Of a stretch of 64,000 bases of DNA, positions 1 to 8,165 are shown one piece after another (position 1 is the stretch's first letter; every line of letters begins with the position of its first letter). Location of the stretch: NCBI RefSeq assembly GCF_014650875.1, contig NZ_BMVU01000037.1:1-64000 (forward strand), given 5' to 3'. Both the position numbers and the translations under genes were made by a program. The notes beneath the pieces are model-generated. The model searched no databases. It saw only the letters and a program-made list of their open reading frames with translations, and had not been told where the DNA came from. The stretch is from Streptomyces minutiscleroticus. Lineage in GTDB: Bacteria; Actinomycetota; Actinomycetes; Streptomycetales; Streptomycetaceae.

Positions 1-314
1 ACCGGCACCTGTCGAGGGCGCTGGCCGACGCCACCGCCATCTCCCTGGTCCAGCAGGCATCCCTGGACCACCACCGCACCGTCAACCGCCAGCTCCAGCA
101 CGCCCTGGACAGCCGCAGCGCCATCGAACAGGCCAAGGGCTTCCTCGCCTCCACCAACGGCACCGACCCGGGCACCGCCTTCGAACAGCTGCGCGCCCAT
201 GCCCGCCGCCACCGCATCCGCCTGGCCGACCTGGCCCGCGACGTGGTCGCCGGAAGCGTGATCCTGCCCCCGCCCGGCAGCACCGGCCGGCCGGCCGGGC
301 CCGGGGCCGGATGA
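1..314 (+). CDS. GAF-ANTAR protein, C-terminal end (partial, 5' end outside window)
   Basis: Open from the left edge (first full codon at base 3) to TGA at 312-314, about 103 residues. The first third is the last helix of a GAF domain, followed by the linker HALDSRSAIEQAKGFLA and an ANTAR three-helix unit ending RLADLARDVVAG. ANTAR domains bind paired hexaloop hairpins in nascent RNA and act as antiterminators; GAF domains sense small ligands. The arrangement matches the genes starting at 3375 and 5262 ('type A' here), so this is probably another copy of the same module. The tail is rich in Pro and Gly. The family is clear; the ligand is unknown. Confidence 0.85.
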   Translation, partial: RHLSRALADATAISLVQQASLDHHRTVNRQLQHALDSRSAIEQAKGFLASTNGTDPGTAFEQLRAHARRHRIRLADLARDVVAGSVILPPPGSTGRPAGPGAG

Positions 315-408
315 GCCGATCCCCGTGGACAACGGACCGCGATCGTCCACGTGTCCGATGTGGCCACCTGCTCGGTCGCGTACGGGGCGGCCGTGTCCGG
401 GGTGTCGT

Positions 409-1179
409 TCAGGGGCGGTCGCGGGGGGTGTGTCCGTAGCGGGTGAGGATGTCGCGGGCGATGTCGGCGAGGGGGCGTCCGGTCGTCTCTGCCGTGGCGT
501 GCAGCCATGCGGCGGCGTCGTCGGTGCTGGTGTGCCGGGCCGCGGCCAGGATGCCGATGGTGGTGTTGATGTCGTCGGCGTCGGCGGTGGCCCGCAGTTG
601 TTCGATGATGTCGGTGTCCCTGTCCGCCAGCAGCACGAGGGTGGCGATCTCGGCGCACGTCCGCCCGAGGGCGGGCGGACGGGTCGGGCGGGTGCCCTGG
701 TGGGTGCGGTAGAGGGTGAGGGTGCCCAGCGTCGCGGTGGCGGTGCGCAGCGGGTAGGCGAAGGCCGCCGAGACACCGATGCGGCATGCGGCGTCGGTGA
801 ACAGGGGCCAGGCGGAGCCGGCGTGGTCCACGACGGGGACCGCCACGGGTTCCTCGGTGCGGAACGCGGTCAGGGACGGGCCCTGGCCCACGGCCCGCTG
901 CAGTTCCTCGGCGCGCCGGGCCAGGGGGGAGCTGACGGCGAGGTGGTGGGACAGCAGGCCGGTGCCGTGCAGGGTGATCGCGGCGGCGTCGACGGCGGGC
1001 AGTTCCCGCACCGCGGTGTGGCACACGGCGGCGGCGCAGTCGCGGCGGGGGACGTAGCGGGCGGTGTGGACGATGCGGTGCCACAGCGTCCCGCCGCGTG
1101 CTGTCGGCGTGTGAGGGCGCGCGTGTGCTTTCCAGGGTGGTGCAGGCGCGTTCGTAGCGTGCGACGGCGAGCATCGCAC
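409..1179 (-). CDS. GAF-ANTAR transcription antitermination regulator (type B)
   Basis: 256-residue frame. The GAF core spans roughly residues 45-170 (LQRAVGQGPSL, PLFTDAACRIGVSAAFAYPL) and the ANTAR helices roughly 185-250 (DDINTTIGILAAARHT, RPLADIARDILTRYG). It belongs to the same subtype as the genes at 4236 and 6105, whose GAF carries an LQxxxGEGP-like loop. The true start is uncertain: the first 30 or so residues are low-complexity and lie where the neighbouring broken PAS gene reads in another frame. No convincing ribosome site precedes the ATG at 1179. It runs opposite to the rest of the array. Expected to be a cytoplasmic RNA-binding regulator whose GAF ligand is unknown. Confidence 0.75.
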   Translation of the reverse strand: MRCSPSHATNAPAPPWKAHARPHTPTARGGTLWHRIVHTARYVPRRDCAAAVCHTAVRELPAVDAAAITLHGTGLLSHHLAVSSPLARRAEELQRAVGQGPSLTAFRTEEPVAVPVVDHAGSAWPLFTDAACRIGVSAAFAYPLRTATATLGTLTLYRTHQGTRPTRPPALGRTCAEIATLVLLADRDTDIIEQLRATADADDINTTIGILAAARHTSTDDAAAWLHATAETTGRPLADIARDILTRYGHTPRDRP

Positions 1180-1182
1180 GGT

Positions 1183-1659
1183 GCAGGGGCGCGGTCGGCT
1201 GCCGCAGGCCGGCCCATGGATCGGCTCCGCCGGCCTGCTTCAAAAGGTCGTGCACGGCGGTGATGTCCTCGACGTGGTGCAGTACGCCGACGACGCGCCC
1301 GTCGGCGTCGTGCAGCGGGGAGTTGACCGGACTCTACGTCTTGGGACGGAAACCGCCCGGGGCGGCGGCATCGGGGATGTCGTAGCGCTGCACCCCATGT
1401 CGTCCGGCGCACCGCGGCGCAGCACTCGCTCCAGAGAGGCGCCGAGGTTGCGCACGCCGGTCGCGGTGGCGTCCTGGGGGTTGTCGGGGAAGGCGTCGGA
1501 CATGGAGGCGCCGAGCAGTTCGTCGCGCGAGCGCCGGGTGGCGCGCAGGCAGGCGGGATTGGCCCCCTGGATGCGCAGGTCCGCATCGAGCACCAGGCAG
1601 GGGGCCGCCGTCACCTCGAACAGCAGGCTCTCGGATGCGGTCCGCAAGATCTCGTGCAC
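1183..1659 (-). pseudogene. PAS-domain sensor gene, broken by a frameshift and a nonsense codon
   Basis: A GTG start at 1659 follows a good ribosome site (GAGGTGA). It opens a typical Streptomyces PAS sensor frame (AAPCLVLDADLRIQGANPAC). After the residues GAPDDMG near 1394 one base is missing, and the family-typical VQRYDIPD continues only in another frame. That second frame then has a TAG at 1334-1336 where relatives have Trp in the KTWSPVN motif. Beyond the TAG it still reads as PAS sequence (SPLHDADGRVVGVLHHVEDI) and a helical linker. Two independent lesions make sequencing error less likely. The product was probably a PAS input protein feeding the neighbouring ANTAR proteins. Confidence 0.75.
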
Positions 1660-2151
1660 GGACGCTCACCTCGCAGGCTGGGCCACCCCTCACCGGCTGG
1701 AGCACCCGGGCGGGCGTTTGAACAAAGCAGGAGGGAACGCCTCCACATGCTGGGAGGGAAGCGGCCCTTGCTCACTCCTGTGAGACCTGCCGGGGGCCTG
1801 ACGCCGCCGGTGCTCTCCCCGGCGCAGGCGACGTCTCCGGTCCTCGCGGGCCTGAAGGGATACGGGGTGACGGCGTGTATCCGTTCTGCACCGGGCCCTG
1901 TGCCACGGCCTGAGGGTGTGGGTTCAGGGCGGCTTCGCCGTGCCGGTGCCCGCGCCCACGGTGCGGCAGCACAACGCCCCCTCGGCGCCCTGCAGTGCCC
2001 GCACATCCCATGGCGTCCCGGATACGGCACGGCCCGTGGGGCGCAGGCCGGGACAGGACGAGGGCGTGCTCGCTAGGGTGGGGGCGAAGGAGTTCCTCCG
2101 CGTCGAACGTCTTCGTCCCCGGTGGACGCTGTTGTTCTTGGAGGGGTGCCG
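1660..2151. other. Intergenic region, 492 bases
   Basis: It separates the divergent PAS pseudogene and the GAF gene at 2152. I see no coding frame with supporting features. A possible -10 box TAGGGT sits at 2074-2079 without a clear -35, and the ribosome site of the next gene (GGAGGGG) is at 2140-2146. Confidence 0.4.
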
Positions 2152-2823
2152 ATGGTGATGAACGTGCAGCGTGGTGTGCCGGTGGTGGACCGGGCGGCCG
2201 TCTGCGACAGGACCGCGCAGATTCGTATGCAGAGCGACCGGGCGCGGGCGCGCGCGGAACAGGCGCAGGTGGACGCCGAGTCCCTGACCAGCCGTATCCG
2301 GATCGCAGCGCTGGACCGTCCGCGGGACCGGGCGAGGTTCGCGGGTGTGGATTTCCTGGATCCGTACTTCCTGGCCGCCACTCCGCCGCCGGCCCTGCTC
2401 CAGGCTCTGCTGGAGTGCATCACGGACGCGACGGACGTACAGGTGTGCGATGCGCAGCAGGTGGACGCGGTGCACGGAGGTCTGCGGCTGGTGGCGCACC
2501 GGGGTATGAGCCGGCCCTTCCTGGACTACTTCGCCGTGGTCGACGGCCGGGGCACCGCGTGCGCGCAGGCCGCGAGGACGGGGCGGCCGGTGTCGGTCGG
2601 GGACGTGGCGACGAGCGGTCTCTACAGTCAGGACAGCCGGCAGGTCATGCTGGAGGCCGGCAGCCGCGCGGTGCGCTCCGTCCCGCTGTGCACACCGGGC
2701 GGGCCGGTCATGGCGATGGTGTCGGTGCACCATCGTGCGCCCAACGGCCTGCGGGACGTCGACACCGACTTGCTGGGCGCGCTGGCCCGGGCGGCTGCCC
2801 GGGCCCTGCACTGGCACCACTAG
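2152..2823 (+). CDS. GAF-domain protein without ANTAR domain
   Basis: 223 residues from the ATG at 2152, chosen because GGAGGGG at 2140-2146 is correctly spaced; a second ATG at 2158 is possible. Residues about 25-50 form an Arg/Gln-rich amphipathic helix. The rest is a single GAF domain (ALLECITDATDVQVCDAQQ, HRGMSRPFLDYFAVV, GTACAQAARTGRPV, SVPLCTPGGPVMAMVSVHH) that ends at the C-terminus with no ANTAR or catalytic domain. It resembles the GAF half of the STAS-GAF protein at 7283-8086 (shared HRGM/QRGF and VSVHH/VSVYH motifs). Likely a cytosolic sensor partnering other members of the array. Ligand not inferable. Confidence 0.75.
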   Translation: MVMNVQRGVPVVDRAAVCDRTAQIRMQSDRARARAEQAQVDAESLTSRIRIAALDRPRDRARFAGVDFLDPYFLAATPPPALLQALLECITDATDVQVCDAQQVDAVHGGLRLVAHRGMSRPFLDYFAVVDGRGTACAQAARTGRPVSVGDVATSGLYSQDSRQVMLEAGSRAVRSVPLCTPGGPVMAMVSVHHRAPNGLRDVDTDLLGALARAAARALHWHH

Positions 2824-3374
2824 GGATCAGCCGCGGGAACGCACACCGCGCCTCGGGGCTCTGGTGCACGGTTCTGCGGCGTCCGGTGCCGTAAGGCCGC
2901 CGAACGCGAGGGGTGGCGGGGTCGGCCTGGATCACGAAACGGTGTTCTCACGGGTGCCCGGTTCGTGCGTCCGGTAGTGACGGCACGAGGTGGTCATGCC
3001 ACACGGTGGGGCCTCCCGGTGAGGGCAGCGGGGCACGCGTCCGTCCACCGCACCGCCTACGGCCGCCACCCGGGTCAGAGCCTCCTCGACGAGGATCTCT
3101 GACTTCCCCGGGCCGGCCCCCACCGCCGTCGGCGTGCGCGCGGGTGACCCGGCGCGGTCCGCTCACAGGGGAGGCGGCCGTGTCCACTTGGAGGCCGTGG
3201 CCAGGGGTGCCGTCCGGGATGTGGGCGAAGGCGTTGAACCGGGGTCGTCAAGGGTGTCAGGCTGGGGGGGACAGGTCCCGGCCGGTGTGTGCCGCTGGTG
3301 CGGCCGGTTTTTGAGCGGACGGACAGCGCGGCCGTTGCACGGCGGTCCTGAGAAACGAGATCTGGTGATCTCCG
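2824..3374. other. Intergenic region, 551 bases
   Basis: No convincing gene on either strand. An imperfect hairpin lies at 3075-3102 (outer arms TCAGAG / CTCTGA, inner CCTC / GAGG), possibly ending the transcript of the GAF gene. I see no clear promoter for the gene at 3375. Confidence 0.35.
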
Positions 3375-4139
3375 ATGATGTCCGGTACTGGTTCCGCGGG
3401 GCGTGAGGAGCGTCTCGCGGCCGCGTTCATCGAACTGGCCGACACACTGGTCGACAACTTCGACATCCTGGATTTCCTGCACACGCTCACCGAGCACGCC
3501 GTCGATCTGCTGAGGGTGGAGGCGGCCGGTGTCATCCTGCTGGACGCGCGGGGGCGGTTGGTCGACGCGACCGCTTCGGACGAGACCACCCGCCTGCTGG
3601 AGCTGGCGCAGATCCAGTGGGAGGAGGGCCCGTGCCGGGACTGCGCCCGCGGCGGCCGGCCGGTCGACGCCGACCTGAAGGACGCCGACGTGCGGCAGCG
3701 GTGGCCGCGGTTCACCCAGTGGGCGCTGGCGCGTGGCTTCACCGGGGTGGCGGGGGTGCCGCTGCGGCTGCGGGCGGAGGTGATCGGGGCGTTGAACCTC
3801 TTCCACATCGCTTCCGGTGTCCTGTCGCCCGGCGATCTGCGGCTGGGGCAGGCGCTGGCGGACGCGGCCACGATCGGCCTGCTCCAGCACCGCGCCGTCC
3901 ACGACCGGACCGTGCTGCACAGCCAGATCAGGAGCGCGCAGGACAGCCGGATCGTCCTGGAGCGGGCCAAGGGCCTGCTCGCCGAGCACACCGGTCTGTC
4001 GCTGGACGAGGCGTTCACGCGCATGCGGCGCCACGCCCGCCTCCACCGCATGCTGCTGACCGATCTGGCCACAGCGGTCGTCGACGGCAGCGCCAGCCTG
4101 GAGGAGATCGCCCGCTCGTCGCCCACGTCCGCTTCCTGA
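3375..4139 (+). CDS. GAF-ANTAR regulator (type A), first gene of module 1
   Basis: 254 residues (adjacent ATG codons at 3375 and 3378). The GAF domain spans residues about 15-170 with ILDFLHTLTEHAVDLL, the EEGPCRDC loop, and RWPRFTQWALARGFTGVAG. The ANTAR is at about 190-245: AQDSRIVLERAKGLLAEHTG and ARLHRMLLTDLATAVVDG. Together these are the standard architecture of actinobacterial ANTAR antiterminators, which act on leader RNA. It is followed by a 22-codon ORF and a type B GAF-ANTAR gene (4236); the same A-then-B order recurs at 5262/6105. Cytoplasmic; the sensed signal is unknown. Confidence 0.88.
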   Translation: MMSGTGSAGREERLAAAFIELADTLVDNFDILDFLHTLTEHAVDLLRVEAAGVILLDARGRLVDATASDETTRLLELAQIQWEEGPCRDCARGGRPVDADLKDADVRQRWPRFTQWALARGFTGVAGVPLRLRAEVIGALNLFHIASGVLSPGDLRLGQALADAATIGLLQHRAVHDRTVLHSQIRSAQDSRIVLERAKGLLAEHTGLSLDEAFTRMRRHARLHRMLLTDLATAVVDGSASLEEIARSSPTSAS

Positions 4140-4170
4140 CCCGCACCGCCGTACCGTGAGGAGGCAAGAG

Positions 4171-4239
4171 ATGACCACGGCCGCCCGCCGCGTTCCGCCC
4201 GGCCTGTGCGGGTCCGCCCACGGGGCCGGTGCGCCATGA
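4171..4239 (+). CDS. 22-codon ORF translationally coupled to the next GAF-ANTAR gene
   Basis: The ATG at 4171 has the best ribosome site in this region (GAGGAGG at 4158-4164). The frame ends at TGA 4237-4239, overlapping the ATG of the next gene (4236) as ATGA. The peptide begins MTTAARRV and ends HGAGAP. The downstream gene has no ribosome site of its own, so this ORF probably delivers ribosomes to it. It may be a deliberate leader peptide, or the true start region of the downstream gene shifted by an indel. I recognise no homology. Confidence 0.5.
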   Translation: MTTAARRVPPGLCGSAHGAGAP

Positions 4240-4961
4240 CCGGCCACCGCCGGCAGGAGCGGATCGGCCCGCTGATGCGCAGCGTGCTGCGCGGGGCGTC
4301 CGGTGTGCGGACGCTGGCCGCGGTGCCGGCCGAGGACTGCGCGGCCGCCCTGGGCCTGAGCGGTGTGACGGTCTCGACGCTGGCCTCGGACGGCAGTGCG
4401 GAACTGCTGTGGTACGCCCGCGCCGACCGGCTCGGCATCGCGCTGGAGGACCTGCAGTACACCCTCGGCGAGGGCCCTACACCCGATGTCGCCGTCCAGG
4501 GCCGGCCGGTTCTGGAAGGCGACATCGCCCGCATGCCCCCGAGCCGCTGGCCCCTGTTCCTGCCCGATGCCCTGCACACCGGCGCGGCCGCCGTGTTCGC
4601 CCTCCCCCTGCGGATCGGAGCCATCCTGTACGGCGTCTTCACCGGCTACCGCACCGCCTCCGGCCCCCTGACCGCCCAGCAACTGCGCGGCGCACTGGCC
4701 TTCACCGACCTCACCGTCCTCCTGCTGGACCACCGTGCGGGCGCCCCGTACCTGCCGGAGTCGGCCGCCGACCTGGACACGCTCCACCGCGCGGAGGTTC
4801 ACCAGGCCACCGGTCTGCTCTCCGCCCGCCTGGACATCCCCCTGGACCATGCTCTCGTGCGGCTGCGCGCCTACGCCTACTGCCACACCCAGCCCCTGCT
4901 GGAGGTCGCCCGCGACGTCATCCACCGCCACAGCCGCCTGGACGAGGACACCTCCGCCTGA
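4236..4961 (+). CDS. GAF-ANTAR regulator (type B), second gene of module 1
   Basis: 241 residues from the ATG that overlaps the stop of the 22-codon ORF. The GAF domain (about 25-165) carries LQYTLGEGPTPDV, RWPLFLPDALHTGAAAVFAL and GVFTGYRTASGPL. The C-terminal ANTAR (about 185-235) reads RAEVHQATGLLSARLDIPL and AYAYCHTQPLLEVARDVI. It closely resembles the product of 6105-6824 (shared LQYTLGEGPT, GYRT, VARDV), indicating duplication. Predicted cytoplasmic RNA-binding antiterminator; the GAF ligand is unknown. Probably co-transcribed with 3375-4139, about 100 bases upstream. Confidence 0.87.
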   Translation: MTGHRRQERIGPLMRSVLRGASGVRTLAAVPAEDCAAALGLSGVTVSTLASDGSAELLWYARADRLGIALEDLQYTLGEGPTPDVAVQGRPVLEGDIARMPPSRWPLFLPDALHTGAAAVFALPLRIGAILYGVFTGYRTASGPLTAQQLRGALAFTDLTVLLLDHRAGAPYLPESAADLDTLHRAEVHQATGLLSARLDIPLDHALVRLRAYAYCHTQPLLEVARDVIHRHSRLDEDTSA

Positions 4962-5261
4962 GGGCCTCCACGACCGCTCGTGCCGGCGCGGCGAATCCGC
5001 CGGGTTCTTCGTGCTCGAGGGCGACCGGGCAGGAGTAGGCTGTGGCCGAGCCGTGAGGCTGTCCAGCGCCGGGTCGGAGCCGGTCGTGTGATGGTTTTGG
5101 ACGGGTGAGCCGAGAGATGGGGTGAGCGGCGGCACGACTCGTCAGCGGACGTACATCCTGCCTTTGGAGAAGGCCGGTCCACTTCTTTTCCGTCCCCTGG
5201 CGGATCTGCCCGGACCCTGCGGCCGTTGTGGAGGCGGGACGCCACTGATGGGCGGTCCGCT
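4962..5261. other. Intergenic region between the two GAF-ANTAR modules
   Basis: 300 bases with no supported coding frame. No strong hairpin terminator or consensus promoter was found by eye, so read-through between modules cannot be excluded. Confidence 0.3.
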
Positions 5262-5978
5262 ATGTTCAACACCGAGCGCGAGGCGCACATCGCGCAGGCC
5301 GTTCTCGACCTCGCTCACCGTCCGGCCGGCTTCGATCCGCTGGAGCTGCTGCACGATGTGACCGCGCAGGCGGTTGCGCTGCTGCCGGTGCGCGGCGCGA
5401 GCATCACCGTCCTGGACCAGGACGCGGTCAGCTACGTCACCGCCTCCGACGAGGTGTGCCGGCAGCTGACCGAGGACCAGATCGACCTGGACGAAGGGCC
5501 CTGCCTGGACAGTGCCCGCACCCGGCAGCCGCTGGAGCCGACCGTACTGACCGAACGCTGGCCCCGCTTCGCTTACCGGGCCCAGGCCGAGGGTGTCACG
5601 GCGGTGGCCGCGGTGAGCCTGCGCCTGCCCCAGATGCTCCTGGGCGCACTGAACCTGTTCCTGACCCGCCCGCCCTACCTGGGCGGCCCGGACATGCAGC
5701 TGGCCCAGACCCTGGCCGACACCACCGGCACCACGCTGGCCCACCGGCACGAACTGGCCGACAAGGACACCGTCCTGACCCAGCTGCAGACCGCGCTGGA
5801 CAGCCGCCTGGTCATCGAGCAGGCCAAGGGGGTGCTCGCCGGCCGCCTCGGCATCGACATGGACGAGGCCCTCGCCCGGCTGCGCGCCACCGCCCGCTCC
5901 CGGCGGCAGAAGCTGACCGACCTCGCGGCCCGAATAGCCTGCGGGAACGTGCCCGGCGATCTCCACCCGACCCGGTAG
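5262..5978 (+). CDS. GAF-ANTAR regulator (type A), first gene of module 2
   Basis: 238 residues starting at MFNTEREAH; an in-frame upstream start at 5226 is less likely because the 12 extra residues are not family-like. The GAF domain (about 10-155) has FDPLELLHDVTAQAVALLPV, DLDEGPCLDSA and RWPRFAYRAQAEGVTAVAA. The ANTAR (about 180-230) has ALDSRLVIEQAKGVLAGRLG and RSRRQKLTDLAARIA. It is a paralogue of the 3375 gene and of the partial gene at the left edge. Cytoplasmic antiterminator of unknown signal; paired with the type B gene at 6105. Confidence 0.88.
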   Translation: MFNTEREAHIAQAVLDLAHRPAGFDPLELLHDVTAQAVALLPVRGASITVLDQDAVSYVTASDEVCRQLTEDQIDLDEGPCLDSARTRQPLEPTVLTERWPRFAYRAQAEGVTAVAAVSLRLPQMLLGALNLFLTRPPYLGGPDMQLAQTLADTTGTTLAHRHELADKDTVLTQLQTALDSRLVIEQAKGVLAGRLGIDMDEALARLRATARSRRQKLTDLAARIACGNVPGDLHPTR

Positions 5979-6104
5979 GACCCGGCCCCGACCACCGGAC
6001 TCTTCAGTCCACGCCGTGCTCCTCCTCCCGTCGCCTGCCGCAGACGAACTCGTCTCCGCTTCTGCCCGGGCAAGGGAGCCTCGGCCGTCTGCCCGGAGGG
6101 TGTG

Positions 6105-6824
6105 ATGTCCCGCGATGAGCTCACCCGTTTCCTCACACGCCTGCGCCGGGCCGCCGACGACGGACGCGACCTGTCCGCCGCCTCCGCGGCCACCGCAGCC
6201 CGCCTGCTGAGCGTGCAGGGCCTGACCCTGAGCCTGCGCGCCACCTCCGGCGCGCTGGAGCCGCTGTGGGGCACCTCGACGGACGAGCACGCCCCCGGCT
6301 TGGAGGAGCTGCAGTACACCTTGGGCGAAGGCCCCACCGTGGACGCCGCCCGCACCGGGCACACCGTCATCGCGGCCGATCTGACCGACCGGGCCGCCGC
6401 CGAGCGCTGGCCCGTCCTCACCGCCGCGCCCACCTCATCGCCCCATGCCGTCATCGCCGTGCCCCTGCGCCTGGGGGTCGTCACCGCAGGCGTCCTGACC
6501 GGCTACCGCACCACCCCCGGCCCCTTCACTCCCACCCAGCGGCTCGACCTGGACGCCTTCGCCCGCATCGCCTTGAACCTGCTGCTGAACACCCCACCCC
6601 GCACCCTGGCCGTCCCCCGCCCCGGCACCGCACCACGACCGGACGTGTCCCTGCGCCGCGCCCAGGTCCACCGAGCCGCAGGGTTCCTCAGCAGCCGCCT
6701 GGACATCACCGTCGAGGACGCCCTGCTGCGCCTGCGCGCCCACGCCTTCAGCCACGACCGCCCCCTGGCCGACGTCGCCCGCGACGTCCTCGCCGACCGC
6801 CTCCACCTCACCCCCGACGTCTGA
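6105..6824 (+). CDS. GAF-ANTAR regulator (type B), second gene of module 2
   Basis: 239 residues. The ATG at 6105 is preferred over the GTG at 6102 because GGAGGG at 6095-6100 would touch the latter. The GAF domain has LEELQYTLGEGPTVDAA, RWPVLTAAPTSSPHAVIAV and GVLTGYRTTPGPF. The ANTAR end has RAQVHRAAGFLSSRLDITV and LADVARDVLADRL. It is closely similar to the gene at 4236. Likely an RNA-binding antiterminator working with or in parallel to 5262-5978. Confidence 0.87.
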   Translation: MSRDELTRFLTRLRRAADDGRDLSAASAATAARLLSVQGLTLSLRATSGALEPLWGTSTDEHAPGLEELQYTLGEGPTVDAARTGHTVIAADLTDRAAAERWPVLTAAPTSSPHAVIAVPLRLGVVTAGVLTGYRTTPGPFTPTQRLDLDAFARIALNLLLNTPPRTLAVPRPGTAPRPDVSLRRAQVHRAAGFLSSRLDITVEDALLRLRAHAFSHDRPLADVARDVLADRLHLTPDV

Positions 6825-6901
6825 CATCGACCGGCGGGCCGGCGGACCCGCGTCGCCGCCTTGCGGCCGTCCCGGTCGCTGCCCCGACACGGCGGACGGT
6901 C

Positions 6902-7111
6902 GGGGCGGACGGCAGCGACGTCCTGGACGTCCTGCACGACCTCGCGGCGTACCTGGTCACGCTGCTCGGCATCCGCGCGGCCGCCGTGCCGCTGCGCGCA
7001 GGCGAGGACGTGTTCGGTGCCGTCAGCCTGCTGAGCGCCACCTCCTGCGCGCCCACCGGGCACGATCTGCGGCCGACGCAGGTGCTGGCCGACGCCGCCG
7101 ACGAGCAGCCG
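6902..7111 (+). pseudogene. GAF-ANTAR (type A) remnant
   Basis: In the frame beginning at 6902 the translation reads VLDVLHDLAAYLVTLLGI, which is the first GAF helix of the type A proteins. It then jumps directly to VFGAVSLLSAT and LRPTQVLADAADEQ, the end of the same GAF domain. The central GAF segment, including the DEGPC loop, is missing and no start codon or ANTAR follows. I read this as the decayed first gene of a third A-B module. Confidence 0.6.
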
Positions 7112-7282
7112 CGCCGGCCGACCACACGGTGTCGGCGGCGTCCCGGACGCAGGCTGTCCGGACCGGACGGCGGCCGTCCCGCCTCGCTGACGGACGCGGG
7201 ACGGATCACGCGGCGGTGCCGCCACCGGGAGGGGGCACCCGCCCGCGAAGGACGGCAGCGTGACGAGGCCGGGGCGGTGTGG

Positions 7283-8086
7283 CTAGGCCGAATGCTGGGC
7301 GAGCCGGCCGGTGGCGTGGGCGAGGGTGTGCAGGCGGCGGCGTTGCTCGGCCGACCACCGGCTGGGCCGGTCGTGGTAGACGGAGACTACGCCGAGCAGC
7401 CGGCCGGTCGAGCCGATGACGGGCAGGGAGGACACCGCGCCGACGGGGACGGTGCCCAGGACGTCGGCGGCCGGGGTGCCGCTGTAGGAGGGGTGGCCGG
7501 CGACCTCTTCGACGAAGACGGGGGAGTGCTTCAGGGCGGCGCTGCCGCAGGAGCACTCCCCGCCGTTGACGGTCTCGAAGAAGGACACCACATCTGAGGG
7601 GAAGCCGCGCTGGGTCACCACGCGCAGCGTCCGGGTGGGCGCGTCCCACAGCTGGGCGGTGCCCAGGTGGGTGTCGGTCAGGCGCAGGGCCATGACCATC
7701 GCCTGGCGCAGCAGCCGTTGGTCGGGGTGGTGTCCCCGGCGCATCCGGGCGGTGCAGGCGCGGGCCAGTTCCACCGCGGCCGCATCCCCGCTGTGCGCCA
7801 GGGCGCGCAGCACCGCACGGTGCGCGGCCTTCAGAACCAGCCGTCCGCCACAGGCGGCAGCCTGGTGGTGCAGGGCCAGCAGCACGTCCACCCCGGCCAG
7901 GTCGCAGAACGTCACCCGGCTCGCGTCCAGCACCAGCCGCCGGGAGCACATCGTGGGCAGCGGCAGCCGGCGGAACAGCGCGACGGCCGCGGCGACGTCC
8001 AGCTCACCGGCCAGATGCAGGACGGTCTGTTCCTCGCCGCGCGTGAGGGCGAACCGCAGATCGGGTACCAGCTCGGACCATTCCAT
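7283..8086 (-). CDS. STAS-GAF two-domain protein (anti-anti-sigma-like)
   Basis: 267 residues. Residues about 10-110 form a STAS domain (TVLHLAGELDVAAAVALFRR, RRLVLDASRVTFCDLAGVDV); residues about 115-267 form a GAF domain (RLLRQAMVMALRLTDTHLG, GGECSCGSAALKHSPVF, SLPVIGSTGRLLGVVSVYHD). STAS proteins relieve anti-sigma factors in partner-switching pathways. The usual DSSG phosphorylation site is replaced by DLAG, so phospho-control by an anti-sigma kinase looks impossible, and the GAF may supply the signal instead. It closes the GAF array in opposite orientation. The partner is not in this window. Confidence 0.82.
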   Translation of the reverse strand: MEWSELVPDLRFALTRGEEQTVLHLAGELDVAAAVALFRRLPLPTMCSRRLVLDASRVTFCDLAGVDVLLALHHQAAACGGRLVLKAAHRAVLRALAHSGDAAAVELARACTARMRRGHHPDQRLLRQAMVMALRLTDTHLGTAQLWDAPTRTLRVVTQRGFPSDVVSFFETVNGGECSCGSAALKHSPVFVEEVAGHPSYSGTPAADVLGTVPVGAVSSLPVIGSTGRLLGVVSVYHDRPSRWSAEQRRRLHTLAHATGRLAQHSA

Positions 8087-8165
8087 GCCTTACCCACCTG
8101 AACTCGGCACCTGTGTCTGCCCGGCAGAGTAGAGGCACGGCACGGCGGGCGGCGGGTTTTCGCCC

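Noticed and set aside
3075..5135. A 686-codon minus-strand open frame opposite the first GAF-ANTAR module
   Set aside because: Low-complexity Gln/Gly/Arg composition; the plus strand carries two clear GAF-ANTAR genes.
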